From: Desulfatitalea sp. | GTDB lineage: Bacteria > Desulfobacterota > Desulfobacteria > Desulfobacterales > Desulfosarcinaceae | Length of the DNA stretch: 14,866 nt | NCBI GenBank assembly: GCA_018224505.1 | Contig: JAGTVD010000442.1 | Span: forward strand, 1-14,866 | Direction of reading: 5' to 3' | Shown here: positions 7,197 through 14,460 of the stretch, in pieces | Layout of the letters: each line of letters opens with the position of its first letter | How positions within the stretch are numbered: the stretch's first letter is position 1 | Program-made: the position numbers and the translations under genes | The notes under the pieces: model-generated | Database searches by the model: none | What the model was told of the DNA's origin: nothing | What the model saw: only the letters and a program-made list of their open reading frames with translations

Positions 7197-8201
7197 TCAA
7201 TCTTCGCGTGCGTCGAAAAGAGTGTCGATGGCCGCTTCGAACGCCTGCACACGCGTGGCTTGGAGTGCGAAGGCATAGTCGTTGGTGGAGGCCATGGCCG
7301 GGATCTTGTCGTCTGCTTCGTCTGCTGCGTCTGCTTCGTCGGCCGCTTCTTCCTGGGCGAAAACCATCAGAGTGAAATTGCCTTCCGGGCTTTCGAAGGT
7401 GATTTGCCAACGGGCATCCGTGAGCCGCGACGCTGCGTCGTCGTCCAGATAGCTGTCGCACTGCAGGCGCGACATGCCGTCGAGCAACCGGGTGACGGCT
7501 TCCGGGTCCACGGTCCGGCCCCGGGCGTCCTGCCATTCGGTCCAGTCAGGTGTATCCAGGGCACCTTGGTTTTCCGCGTCTTTTTCCGCTTCGTCGGCAG
7601 TGACGGCTTGCTGAACGAGTGCCAGGGTTTCCCCGTCACGGGTCAGGGAGATGCTATGGACCGCTGTCCGGTCGAAATCGAACACGGTGCGGTCCCGCAG
7701 ACTCTCCACAGTTTGTTCGAAGGTGCGTGCAATCTGACCGCGGGCATGGAAGACATTGGGGTCGCCGTCGATCAGCACGAAGGTATGCTGCTGCGTGGGG
7801 GCCGCTTTGCCGAGATCGAAGGCCCGTACCACCTTGCCGTCGTGGAAAGCCCGCACAACGGTCTTTTCGTCGGCCGTCAATCCATAACGCTCGTAGTTGC
7901 CGGATTCCGAGACCACGGCGGTGAGGGTCAGATCGGTGACCGCTTTGGCCAGGTTCGTCGCGGTGGCCGTGTCGGCCGGGTAACCTTGGGGCGAGATAAA
8001 CCAGCGGGCGTCCTTTTTTACCAGCTCCAACGGCGCCGCGTCCGGCCGGATAACAATGATGCGGTTGATCTGGTCGGTATCAACTGCCGCCGGCTGTGGT
8101 AAGCGTTCTCCGGGCTGGTCGCCGGGACGCAGGATTAAATACAGTCCAAGGGCCACGATTGCCACTGCAAGTAGAATGAACTCCATTTTTTTCGTTTTCA
8201 T
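7197..8201 (-). CDS. DUF4340 domain-containing membrane-anchored protein
   Basis: A 334-residue protein with one N-terminal transmembrane segment (about residues 7-24, MEFILLAVAIVALGLYLIL) and a large domain expected outside the cytoplasm. The body matches the DUF4340 pattern, starting with an IxRIIVIRPDAAPLELVKKD-like strand and continuing with a WFISPQGYPAD block. The start is ATG at 8201, with AGGAA upstream. An open frame continues to 8324, but that stretch lies inside the GldG-like gene and lacks a ribosome site. It follows the GldG-like gene by 22 bp and is the last gene of the ABC cluster. It probably works with GldG as the extracytoplasmic part of that complex; its function is unknown. 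Near the C-terminus an acidic run (EEAADEADAADEADDK, ~282-298) is encoded by a 9-nt tandem repeat. Confidence 0.85.
   Translation of the reverse strand: MKTKKMEFILLAVAIVALGLYLILRPGDQPGERLPQPAAVDTDQINRIIVIRPDAAPLELVKKDARWFISPQGYPADTATATNLAKAVTDLTLTAVVSESGNYERYGLTADEKTVVRAFHDGKVVRAFDLGKAAPTQQHTFVLIDGDPNVFHARGQIARTFEQTVESLRDRTVFDFDRTAVHSISLTRDGETLALVQQAVTADEAEKDAENQGALDTPDWTEWQDARGRTVDPEAVTRLLDGMSRLQCDSYLDDDAASRLTDARWQITFESPEGNFTLMVFAQEEAADEADAADEADDKIPAMASTNDYAFALQATRVQAFEAAIDTLFDARED
7311..7346. repeat. 9-nt tandem repeat inside the DUF4340 gene
   Basis: Four 9-nt units follow one another on the plus strand: GTCTGCTTC (7311-7319), GTCTGCTGC (7320-7328), GTCTGCTTC (7329-7337) and GTCGGCCGC (7338-7346). 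They encode the acidic Glu-Ala-Asp repeats of the DUF4340 protein. The unit is a multiple of three, so copy-number change would keep the frame. Confidence 0.7.
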
Positions 8202-8223
8202 GAAAATTCCTCGTACGATCTCT

Positions 8224-10428
8224 CTACGCTTGAAAAAGGATCTGGATGCGCTTTTTGCGCATGTGCCGTTGCCACCACACCAACAGACCGAGGAGGACCA
8301 CCAGTATCGGCAGCCCAACCACATTCAATGCCTTGATGGTGGTTTTGACCGCCGCGCTGGTTGGGTTCAGCGGGTTGTGCCGTTGTTCCTTGCTGCGCAT
8401 GGCCGCCACCGCTTCCCGACCGTTAAGGGCATCGATCATGTTCAGGATGAACATGGAGTTGGGATGTTGGCCGGTATCGTCGAGCAGTTGATCGGTGATC
8501 ATTTTGGAAGAGCCGATGATGAATAGTCGGGATGGTGCCCCCTCTTCGCGGAAGGCCGCTTCGGTAGCGATGGCGGGACGGTCTGCGGGCGGCGTTGGCG
8601 CTCCCGGTGTTGCATTCCCGGCCGGGTCCGGGTTCGTGGGATCTGTTTCCCCCTCCGACGCCTCCGCCGGTTTTTCAGGCATGGGCTTGTCTTTGAAATA
8701 GCTGGAAAAAGCACCTTTCAGCAGGTATGCCAGGGGCTGGCTGGCCATTTCGCTGTTCGAGGCCGGTGGTTGTATGAACAAGGGGTTGAGCATGATGCGG
8801 TCACGCATCTCCCAGGAGCGATCCGAGGAGGCGAACAACTGGTGGGCAGTGAGATTTTGGGCAGCGATGCGGTCGGTGTCCAGGGCCAGGGGGGAGATTT
8901 CCAGGGTGATCAATTCCTTGATATTTTTTAGATAATCCAGTTCTTTGGTAATGCGTGCGTTTTCGATGACAGGTGCAAAATAGAGCGGCTGCTCGCCGCC
9001 GCCTTGCTGCTGGGGCATTCGTTGGCGATAGCACTTTTCATCCATCACCAGCGCGCGCTTCAGGCGCACGCCATAGTGGGCCAACAGTTTTTCCAAGCCG
9101 GTGTCCAGGGGCACGTACTCGGGCATCTGCTGGGCCATGAAGGGTTGCTGCCGGGGCTGCTGTTGCTCGAAGGCATCCATGAAGATGGCCAGGTTGGTGC
9201 CACGCATCAGGGCCTGGTCGATCTGGAACAGATCATAGTCGGAAAAGATCTCCGTGGGCCGGGCGATCACCAGGGTTTGCAGCCCGTCGGGAATGGGCGC
9301 TTCGCTCAGATAAACCGGTGCGATGTCGTAGGTGCGGTTGAGCAGGGTGTTGAAATTGTTCAGGGCATCGCCCTGGGCGCCGAGGGGGCCGCCGCCCAGG
9401 GGCATGGTGCCATAGTCGGCCAGGTAGCCCAAGGCGTCGTTGATCTCGATCAGTCTTTCCATATGGGTGTTGACCAGCGCTTCGATCTGGTCCACCTCGG
9501 TGACTTGGTACTGGTCGCCGAAAAGCGGCAAGCGCACCACTCGCAGCAATGGAATTTCGTGGACCTTGTCCTTGTACTGCAGCAAGAGGCCCGCGAATCC
9601 TTCGTCGGCCGTGATGCCCCGTTCGGGCATACTGTCCCAGCGCAGCGGGTTCAGGCTGGTTTGCGCCGCGCGGGCGGCGGCGGCAGGGTCGCGGCTGGGG
9701 TCAAGCGCTTCAAATGCCAGCCGGCCATAAGTCTTGGCGCCCATGCCATCGATCACGGCGCGGATCTTGTCGGGGTAACGCTCCAATTCCTGGATGCCGA
9801 TCAGGGGGGCGATCTTGTAAAGGTTGGATGAGAGCAGCAGGGTCGCTTTGATCGGTTCGTCCAGGGCCAGCAGGGCGCTCACCTTGTGATTCAATTTCTG
9901 GATGTTGGTGGTCAGCTGGTATTCCAGTCCGTCGATGGTGCCGATGGTGGGGATCCGCTCGACAATGTCGCCGTGAATCATCACCAATCCCATATATGCC
10001 TGTCTGAATTTCAGTTCGTCCCGTTCGACGATCTGGATCTGTACCGGCTGGATGCCGTAATCGCGGGCGATCTGCTGGTGGGTGAGGGCCCGGTCGCCAT
10101 CGCCGCCGGTGTCCCCGCCGACATTGTAGTGGTCGACCTTGAAATAGCGCGGGTTCTGCTGGGCGTACTCGTTGAGCAGGTCGCGCAGATACAACTCATT
10201 GGAGTTGTATGGTGCGGGCAGGTCCCGGGAAAAGAACACCTTTACGGTCAGCGGCTCGGTGAGGGTGGCCACCACCTGTTTGCTGATGGGTGACAGGGAG
10301 TAGATTTGATGGCGCGTCAAGTCGAGCCTGAAAAAGAGGGTCATGCCCACCATGTTGATTAGCACGACCACCACGGCGTACATGGCGAACTTGATGTATT
10401 TGGTGCGTCCTCGATGTGTGCGGTTCAT
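8224..10428 (-). CDS. GldG-family ABC-system auxiliary protein
   Basis: A 734-residue protein anchored at both ends: an N-terminal transmembrane segment (~13-33) and a C-terminal one (~700-719, GLPILVVLLGLLVWW) with a basic cytoplasmic tail. The N-terminal region has the GldG pattern (DLTRHQIYSLSPISKQVV, then VKVFFSRDLPAPY), typical of the ABC_transp_aux / DUF7088-like families. The large middle domain should lie outside the cytoplasm. A Pro/Thr/Glu-rich linker (~575-625) separates it from the C-terminal part. In Bacteroidetes GldG acts with GldA and GldF in gliding, but homologues are widespread in non-gliding bacteria, where the substrate is unknown. The ATG at 10428 follows the permease by 15 bp with GGAAAG upstream. 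I leave the symbol blank because motility function is not supported here. Confidence 0.88.
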   Translation of the reverse strand: MNRTHRGRTKYIKFAMYAVVVVLINMVGMTLFFRLDLTRHQIYSLSPISKQVVATLTEPLTVKVFFSRDLPAPYNSNELYLRDLLNEYAQQNPRYFKVDHYNVGGDTGGDGDRALTHQQIARDYGIQPVQIQIVERDELKFRQAYMGLVMIHGDIVERIPTIGTIDGLEYQLTTNIQKLNHKVSALLALDEPIKATLLLSSNLYKIAPLIGIQELERYPDKIRAVIDGMGAKTYGRLAFEALDPSRDPAAAARAAQTSLNPLRWDSMPERGITADEGFAGLLLQYKDKVHEIPLLRVVRLPLFGDQYQVTEVDQIEALVNTHMERLIEINDALGYLADYGTMPLGGGPLGAQGDALNNFNTLLNRTYDIAPVYLSEAPIPDGLQTLVIARPTEIFSDYDLFQIDQALMRGTNLAIFMDAFEQQQPRQQPFMAQQMPEYVPLDTGLEKLLAHYGVRLKRALVMDEKCYRQRMPQQQGGGEQPLYFAPVIENARITKELDYLKNIKELITLEISPLALDTDRIAAQNLTAHQLFASSDRSWEMRDRIMLNPLFIQPPASNSEMASQPLAYLLKGAFSSYFKDKPMPEKPAEASEGETDPTNPDPAGNATPGAPTPPADRPAIATEAAFREEGAPSRLFIIGSSKMITDQLLDDTGQHPNSMFILNMIDALNGREAVAAMRSKEQRHNPLNPTSAAVKTTIKALNVVGLPILVVLLGLLVWWQRHMRKKRIQILFQA

Positions 10429-10443
10429 GGGTGCTTTCCTTTG

Positions 10444-11145
10444 CTATCGGTCTTCCATTGCCAAGTGGGTGGCATACAGCCCCAGAAAGGCGATGCTCAA
10501 AAAGTAGAGCAGGTCGCGGGAGTCGACGATCCCCTTGGCGATATTTCCAAAATGGGCATTGGCGCTGAGGTGAGTGACGACATCCAGCACCAGCGGTGGA
10601 AAGAAGAAAAGCATCTGGTCCACAATGGCCAGGGCCACGCAGATCACGATGGCGGCAATACAGGCGATGATCTGGTTGCGGGTCAGGGCAGAGGTAAACA
10701 GGCCGATGGCGGCGTAAGCGGCGCCCAGGAGCAGGGCGCCGATATAGCCGCCGATGACCACACCCCAATCCAGGTCGCCGATCCAACCGATGCAGACGGC
10801 GTAGAGCAGGGTAGGCAGCAGAAGGGCGGCCACGAACGCCACGGCGGCCAGGAATTTGCCGACGATGATATCCCGCGAGGTCACCGGCAGGGTCAGCAGC
10901 AGTTCGTAGGAGCCCACGTTCAGTTCCTCGGCGAAGAGGCGCATGGTGATGATGGGCACCAGCAAGGCGAGCAAAAAGGGCAGCATATCGAAAAAACGCC
11001 GCAGTTCGGCCTGGTCGTAGAGAAAGAAGGTGGAGAAGAAAAGCCATCCGGCAAAGGCCAAAAAGATGGCGATCACAATATAGGCGATGGGCGAAACAAA
11101 GTAGTCTTTGAACTCTTTGTTGAAAATCAGCAAGGCTTGGCGCAT
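10444..11145 (-). CDS. ABC-2-type permease subunit (GldF-like)
   Basis: A 233-residue integral membrane protein with six predicted helices (about 18-41, 53-70, 95-118, 128-152, 157-183, 210-228), the topology of ABC-2 permeases. Between helices 2 and 3 it carries FAEELNVGSYELLLTLPV (71-88), the conserved cytoplasmic coupling region of GldF/NosY-type permeases that contacts the ATPase. The ATG at 11145 lies two bases after the ATPase stop, with GGGAG inside the ATPase 3' end as ribosome site. It should dimerise and pair with the ATPase encoded just before it. The substrate cannot be told from sequence. A Bacteroidetes-style gliding role is unlikely to be inferable here. Confidence 0.92.
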   Translation of the reverse strand: MRQALLIFNKEFKDYFVSPIAYIVIAIFLAFAGWLFFSTFFLYDQAELRRFFDMLPFLLALLVPIITMRLFAEELNVGSYELLLTLPVTSRDIIVGKFLAAVAFVAALLLPTLLYAVCIGWIGDLDWGVVIGGYIGALLLGAAYAAIGLFTSALTRNQIIACIAAIVICVALAIVDQMLFFFPPLVLDVVTHLSANAHFGNIAKGIVDSRDLLYFLSIAFLGLYATHLAMEDR

Positions 11146-11147
11146 GG

Positions 11148-12083
11148 TCAGAACTCCCTGGTCAGTTCACCGAAGAGGGTTTCGAGGGTTTTGGTCTCCC
11201 GGGTCATCTCCACCAGTATCCAATCGGTGGATTTGATGGCGGCATAGAGGTCGGCCCGGGCGTCCGTTCCCGGTTGGCAGGTCACTGTGAGTCGGGCAAT
11301 GCCGTCGCTTTCGCCGGCGGCGTCCACCTCCCGGACCCCGGTCACCCCGCCCAAAAGAGGTCTGGCGTTTTGGGCATCGGTTCCCATCAGGCCGATGTGG
11401 ATGCGGCCGGCCTGTTCCCTGCCCGCGGTCAGCGCCTGAGTAGTGCCGTCCACAATGATGCGGCCTTTGTTGATAATAACGATGCGGCCGCAGGTGGCTT
11501 CGGCTTCGCTGAGGATGTGAGTGGAAAGGATGACCGTCTTTTCCGTTCCGATGTGGCGGATGATTTCCCGGATCTCCACAATCTGATTGGGATCCAGGCC
11601 GGAGGTGGGTTCATCCAGAATCAGGATTTCCGGATCGCTCATCATGGCGTGGGCCAGTCCCACCCGCTGCTTCAAACCCTTGGACAGGGTGGCGATGGGC
11701 TTGTGCATGATGCCGCGCAAGCCGCAAAGGTCGGCCAGTTCCTGCAGTCGTTTGGGTCGCTCGTCGCCCTTCAGGCCGCGGATGCGTGCCACATGATCCA
11801 GGTAATCATACACCAGCATGCTCTGGTAAAGCGGCGCCGACTCCGGCAGATAGCCGATCAGGTGTTTGATGGCCAGGGGATTGTCATCCATGGCCACATC
11901 CTTGATGGTGATCTGACCGGCGCTGGGTGTGAAATAGCCGGTGAGCATGCGCAAGGTGGTGGTTTTGCCGGCGCCGTTGGGACCCAACAGACCCACGATT
12001 TCACCTCTGCGGATATCCAGGTCAATGTGGTCCACGGCGCAAATGTCGCCGTAATACTTGGTTAAACCCTCCACATGGATCAT
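11148..12083 (-). CDS. ABC transporter ATP-binding protein (GldA-like)
   Basis: A 311-residue cytoplasmic ATPase of the ABC-2 exporter type. Visible motifs are Walker A GPNGAGKT (34-41), signature LSKGLKQRVG (133-142), Walker B ILILDEPTSGLDP with D157/E158, and the H-loop STHIL (H189). The Q-loop position reads YLPES, with Glu in place of Gln, as is common in this subfamily. The last ~90 residues form a C-terminal extension typical of the YhaQ/GldA group. The start is ATG at 12083 (MIHVEGLTKYYG), with GGGAG seven bases upstream. A further in-frame ATG at 12119 would add 12 unconserved residues and has no ribosome site. It is the first gene of the four-gene operon. Confidence 0.94.
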   Translation of the reverse strand: MIHVEGLTKYYGDICAVDHIDLDIRRGEIVGLLGPNGAGKTTTLRMLTGYFTPSAGQITIKDVAMDDNPLAIKHLIGYLPESAPLYQSMLVYDYLDHVARIRGLKGDERPKRLQELADLCGLRGIMHKPIATLSKGLKQRVGLAHAMMSDPEILILDEPTSGLDPNQIVEIREIIRHIGTEKTVILSTHILSEAEATCGRIVIINKGRIIVDGTTQALTAGREQAGRIHIGLMGTDAQNARPLLGGVTGVREVDAAGESDGIARLTVTCQPGTDARADLYAAIKSTDWILVEMTRETKTLETLFGELTREF

Positions 12084-12250
12084 AAGCAAACTCCCTGGTG
12101 CGCTCCGTGCGGGCGGCACCTCTCTCGATCATTGACAATGGCAATGGATAATCGAACGGCGATGTCGGATGGCGGCCTGGATGATGGTGACGCGAAAACA
12201 GATGCCGCCGCGTCGCCGGTGAACGACTTCAGATTGTCATTCGGAGGGCT

Positions 12251-12279
12251 TACATAATCGAAATGGACCCTTCTGTCAA
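12251..12279 (-). promoter_or_regulatory. Promoter candidate for the ABC/GldG/DUF4340 operon
   Basis: On the minus strand a perfect TTGACA (12279-12274) lies 17 bp from TATGTA (12256-12251), which matches only 3/6. The -35 box overlaps the stop codon of the HTH/zinc-ribbon gene. A transcript from here would have a leader of about 160 nt before the ATG at 12083. No clear structure is seen in that leader. Confidence 0.4.
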
Positions 12280-12566
12280 CTTTTACTCGCCACTTGATAC
12301 CATGGCCCGTGGATGCGGGACGCTTTGCAACGGGGGCAGCGGGTCGGCGGTGACAACCGCCGGCGGTCCCTGAAGGTATAACCACACCCGATGCATTCGG
12401 CCGGCACCACAGTCCAACGGCCCTTGCGGGCGGCCACCGATCGGGCCACGTGGGGCAGGTGGGTGAGCAGCTCTTTTTCCCGCAGGCCCAGGGCCTCGGA
12501 AAGCTGGCGCAGATCCAAGGGGCGCTGCTCAAGCATCGTGGTGATCTGTTGTCTTAAAGTCTGCAT
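12276..12566 (-). CDS. Small HTH/zinc-ribbon predicted transcriptional regulator (COG3357-like)
   Basis: A 96-residue protein with an N-terminal winged-helix-like part (about 1-50, with LRQLSEALGLREKELLTHL) and a C-terminal zinc ribbon with two CxxC knuckles, C58-x2-C61 and C77-x2-C80. This combination matches the group described as predicted regulators with an HTH fused to a Zn ribbon. The start is ATG at 12566, with GGAG five bases upstream. Its first 38 bases lie inside the 3' end of the phosphatase gene in another frame, so the two genes are translationally linked. Its target is unknown. It could equally bind a protein or RNA, since some zinc-ribbon proteins of this size do. Confidence 0.8.
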   Translation of the reverse strand: MQTLRQQITTMLEQRPLDLRQLSEALGLREKELLTHLPHVARSVAARKGRWTVVPAECIGCGYTFRDRRRLSPPTRCPRCKASRIHGPWYQVASKS

Positions 12567-13029
12567 GGTTCTCCAGCCAATGGATCACACCCTCGATGCA
12601 GGGATGAATAAGTGTCAGGCACTGCTGGTACACTTCAAGCGGGTGACCATAAGGATCTTCGATTTCCGGGGGGTGCCGGGAATCGTTGCCGGGATCGAAC
12701 GCGGACAACAATCGAATGGGGGAGCGTTTCCAGAAAACCATCTTGCCCAACAACTGGACCTGCTCCGATTCCATGGCCAAGGTGAGATCGGCGCCGGTGA
12801 GCATCTCCCGGCTTGCCTGACGGGCACGATGGCCCCGGATATCAATGCCCCGCTGGGCCATGGCCGCCACCGCCGGGGGAGCCGCCTGGTGGCCGTGCAG
12901 GGCATGGGTGCCGGCAGAGGCGACGCGTACCCGTGCCTTTAAATGCGGAGGCAACATGTGTTTGAGCAAACCGGCCGCCATGGGGCTGCGGCAGATGTTG
13001 CCCGTACAAACCATAAGAATATCAAACAT
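12529..13029 (-). CDS. Low-molecular-weight protein tyrosine phosphatase family protein
   Basis: A 166-residue cytoplasmic phosphatase. The P-loop is CTGNICRS, with nucleophile C8 and R14 in the C-x5-R arrangement; the general-acid aspartate is in IEDPYGHP (D125). Length and motif spacing fit the family, which includes bacterial tyrosine phosphatases such as Wzb/Etp and the related arsenate reductases. The isolated context, with no capsule genes or tyrosine kinase nearby, does not reveal the substrate. The start at 13029 has only a weak ribosome site. The gene overlaps the downstream HTH/zinc-ribbon gene by 38 bp, which suggests a two-gene transcript. An ArsC-type activity cannot be excluded, but the cysteines needed for the thioredoxin-linked ArsC relay are not evident. 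Confidence 0.92.
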   Translation of the reverse strand: MFDILMVCTGNICRSPMAAGLLKHMLPPHLKARVRVASAGTHALHGHQAAPPAVAAMAQRGIDIRGHRARQASREMLTGADLTLAMESEQVQLLGKMVFWKRSPIRLLSAFDPGNDSRHPPEIEDPYGHPLEVYQQCLTLIHPCIEGVIHWLENHADFKTTDHHDA

Positions 13030-13087
13030 ATTCGTTGAACTCGCCGCCGTTTTCCGATGGTGGTTGCCCTCTCCGTCCCCTGCCTGA

Positions 13088-13117
13088 TGAATAGCCCAGC
13101 TGCCCGAACCCTGTCAA
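13088..13117 (-). promoter_or_regulatory. Promoter candidate for the phosphatase gene
   Basis: On the minus strand a perfect TTGACA (13117-13112) is followed, after an 18-bp spacer, by TATTCA (13093-13088), a 3/6 match. It lies about 60 bp upstream of the start at 13029, back to back with the regulator promoter. Confidence 0.38.
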
Positions 13118-13132
13118 CCTGACCATCCATCC

Positions 13133-13161
13133 TTGATCTTTTGAGCCCACTCCATTATATA
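13133..13161 (+). promoter_or_regulatory. Promoter candidate for the receiver/AAA+ regulator gene
   Basis: TTGATC (13133-13138) is followed by a 17-bp spacer and TATATA (13156-13161). Each box matches 4/6 of the sigma-70 consensus. It lies 36 bp upstream of the ATG at 13198. No sigma-54 -24/-12 motif was seen in the gap. Confidence 0.5.
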
Positions 13162-13197
13162 ACCTGAAGTCACACCTTTCGAAACGTGGAGAACGTT

Positions 13198-14343
13198 ATG
13201 AAACCGTGCCGCATTCTCTTTGTCGACGATGACAAGGACATCCTGATGATGGTGGAGCAATATTTGCAGATGCAACAGTATGATATCACCACGGTGGACA
13301 GCGGCCTGAAGGCCCTGGACATCGTCAAGGACCGTGATATCGACATCATCTTCACCGATTACAAAATGCCCGAATTCAATGGCCTGGAGCTTTTGGCAGC
13401 CGTCAAGCAGTACAAGCCCGACATTGAGGTGATCATGGTCACCGGCTATGGTTCCATGGAATCGGCCATTCAGGCGATGAAGTTCGGCAGCTACGACTAT
13501 CTGCAGAAACCGTTCAAACTGGACCACCTCAAACTCATCATCGATCGCATTTCGGAAGAGAAGAAAGTCAAGGACAAAGCGGACCTGATCCGCAAGCGGG
13601 GTCGCGTCCGGCACAAGTTCCACGGCCTGGTCGGCATCAGCCCCCCCATGCAACGGGTGTACGAGTTGATCGAGACGGCCTGCAGGAGTCATCCCATGGT
13701 GCTCCTCCAGGGCGAGAGCGGCACCGGCAAGGAGTTGGTGGCGCGCACCATTCACGAGCAGAGCGAACGCCGGGACAATGCCTTTGTGCCGGTCAACTGC
13801 GGCAGCGTCACCGAAGGGGTGCCTGAAGACGAGGTGTTGACCCACGTAACCGCCCTGATGGGCAAGGTCCATGGCGGCACCATCTATCTCGACGAAATCG
13901 CCGAGCTGGCCCCGTCCCTGCGGCTCTCCATCCTTCAGGCCCTCGAGGCCGATATGCACCAGAAACAGAGTGCCACGCGGGTGATCGCCGCCACCAGCAA
14001 AGAGCTGGGCGAGGTGATCGCCAGCGGCGCCCTGAAAAAGGACTCCTTCGACCTGCTCAACGCCGTGGTGATTCGCATGCCGCCCCTGCGCGAGCGGATC
14101 GAGGACCTGTGCCTGCTGATTCACCATTTCGTGCACCAGGCCTGCGCCAAACACCAACGGCGCGTCATCGGCGTTGCCCCGGATGCCCTGGATATCCTCA
14201 TGCGCTACCACTGGCCCGGCAACCTGATTCAACTGCAGAACGTCATCGATCGGGCCCTGGCACTGGGTGTCGAGGAAGCCATCCAACCCGACGACCTGCC
14301 GGCCGAAATCCAGACTTTCTCCACGATTTCGAAGATGGGGTAG
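13198..14343 (+). CDS. NtrC-type response regulator with degenerate AAA+ domain and no DNA-binding domain
   Basis: A 381-residue protein. The N-terminal receiver (1-120) is intact: acidic pair D10/D11, phosphoacceptor D54, T82 and K104. Residues ~143-370 form a sigma-54-activator-type AAA+ domain with Walker A GESGTGKE (172-179) and Walker B IYLDEI (229-234). The GAFTGA loop is absent: between NC (200-201) and the Walker B DE the segment is about a dozen residues shorter than normal and reads THVTALMGK. The usual arginine fingers are lost (KKDSFDLLN at 280-288), and the sensor II arginine is replaced (WPGNLIQLQN at 339-348, normally GNVREL). PPLRER (295-300) remains. The protein ends shortly after the AAA+ lid, with no Fis-type HTH. 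The start is ATG at 13198, with GTGGAG six bases upstream. It is probably a phosphorylation-controlled ATP-binding protein that acts through protein contacts. Confidence 0.9.
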   Translation: MKPCRILFVDDDKDILMMVEQYLQMQQYDITTVDSGLKALDIVKDRDIDIIFTDYKMPEFNGLELLAAVKQYKPDIEVIMVTGYGSMESAIQAMKFGSYDYLQKPFKLDHLKLIIDRISEEKKVKDKADLIRKRGRVRHKFHGLVGISPPMQRVYELIETACRSHPMVLLQGESGTGKELVARTIHEQSERRDNAFVPVNCGSVTEGVPEDEVLTHVTALMGKVHGGTIYLDEIAELAPSLRLSILQALEADMHQKQSATRVIAATSKELGEVIASGALKKDSFDLLNAVVIRMPPLRERIEDLCLLIHHFVHQACAKHQRRVIGVAPDALDILMRYHWPGNLIQLQNVIDRALALGVEEAIQPDDLPAEIQTFSTISKMG

Positions 14344-14420
14344 GGCGGGTTGGCGGTTGATCTAATCCCAAGCCACTCAAAACAGGTCGACAGTCAACAA
14401 CAGCATCGCACCAGAACGCG

Positions 14421-14460
14421 ACACCCGATATGGCCCGATATGGCCCGCCATGCCCGATAT
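14421..14460 (+). repeat. 10-bp tandem repeat upstream of the radical SAM gene
   Basis: CCGATATGGC occurs at 14425-14434 and 14435-14444, and is followed by a diverged third unit (CCGCCATGCC, 14445-14454) and a trailing CGATAT. Each unit carries an ATG, at 14430, 14440 and 14450, so the three ATGs lie in three different frames. Only the last opens the B12-radical SAM frame. No clear Shine-Dalgarno sequence is visible. Confidence 0.6.

Noticed and set aside
7155..8102. 315-codon plus-strand frame opposite the DUF4340 gene
   Set aside because: Shadow frame. The minus strand encodes a membrane-anchored protein with a good start and ribosome site in operon context.
12132..12152. Plus-strand TTGACA near GATAAT in the leader of the ABC operon
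   Set aside because: The spacer is only about 9 bp, far too short for a sigma-70 promoter, and there is no plus-strand gene to drive.
13186..13200. GTG at 13186 as start of the response regulator
   Set aside because: That GTG is part of the GTGGAG ribosome site for the ATG at 13198, which begins at the conserved receiver strand.
13114..14286. 390-codon minus-strand frame opposite the response regulator
   Set aside because: Antisense shadow. The plus strand encodes recognisable receiver and AAA+ motifs.
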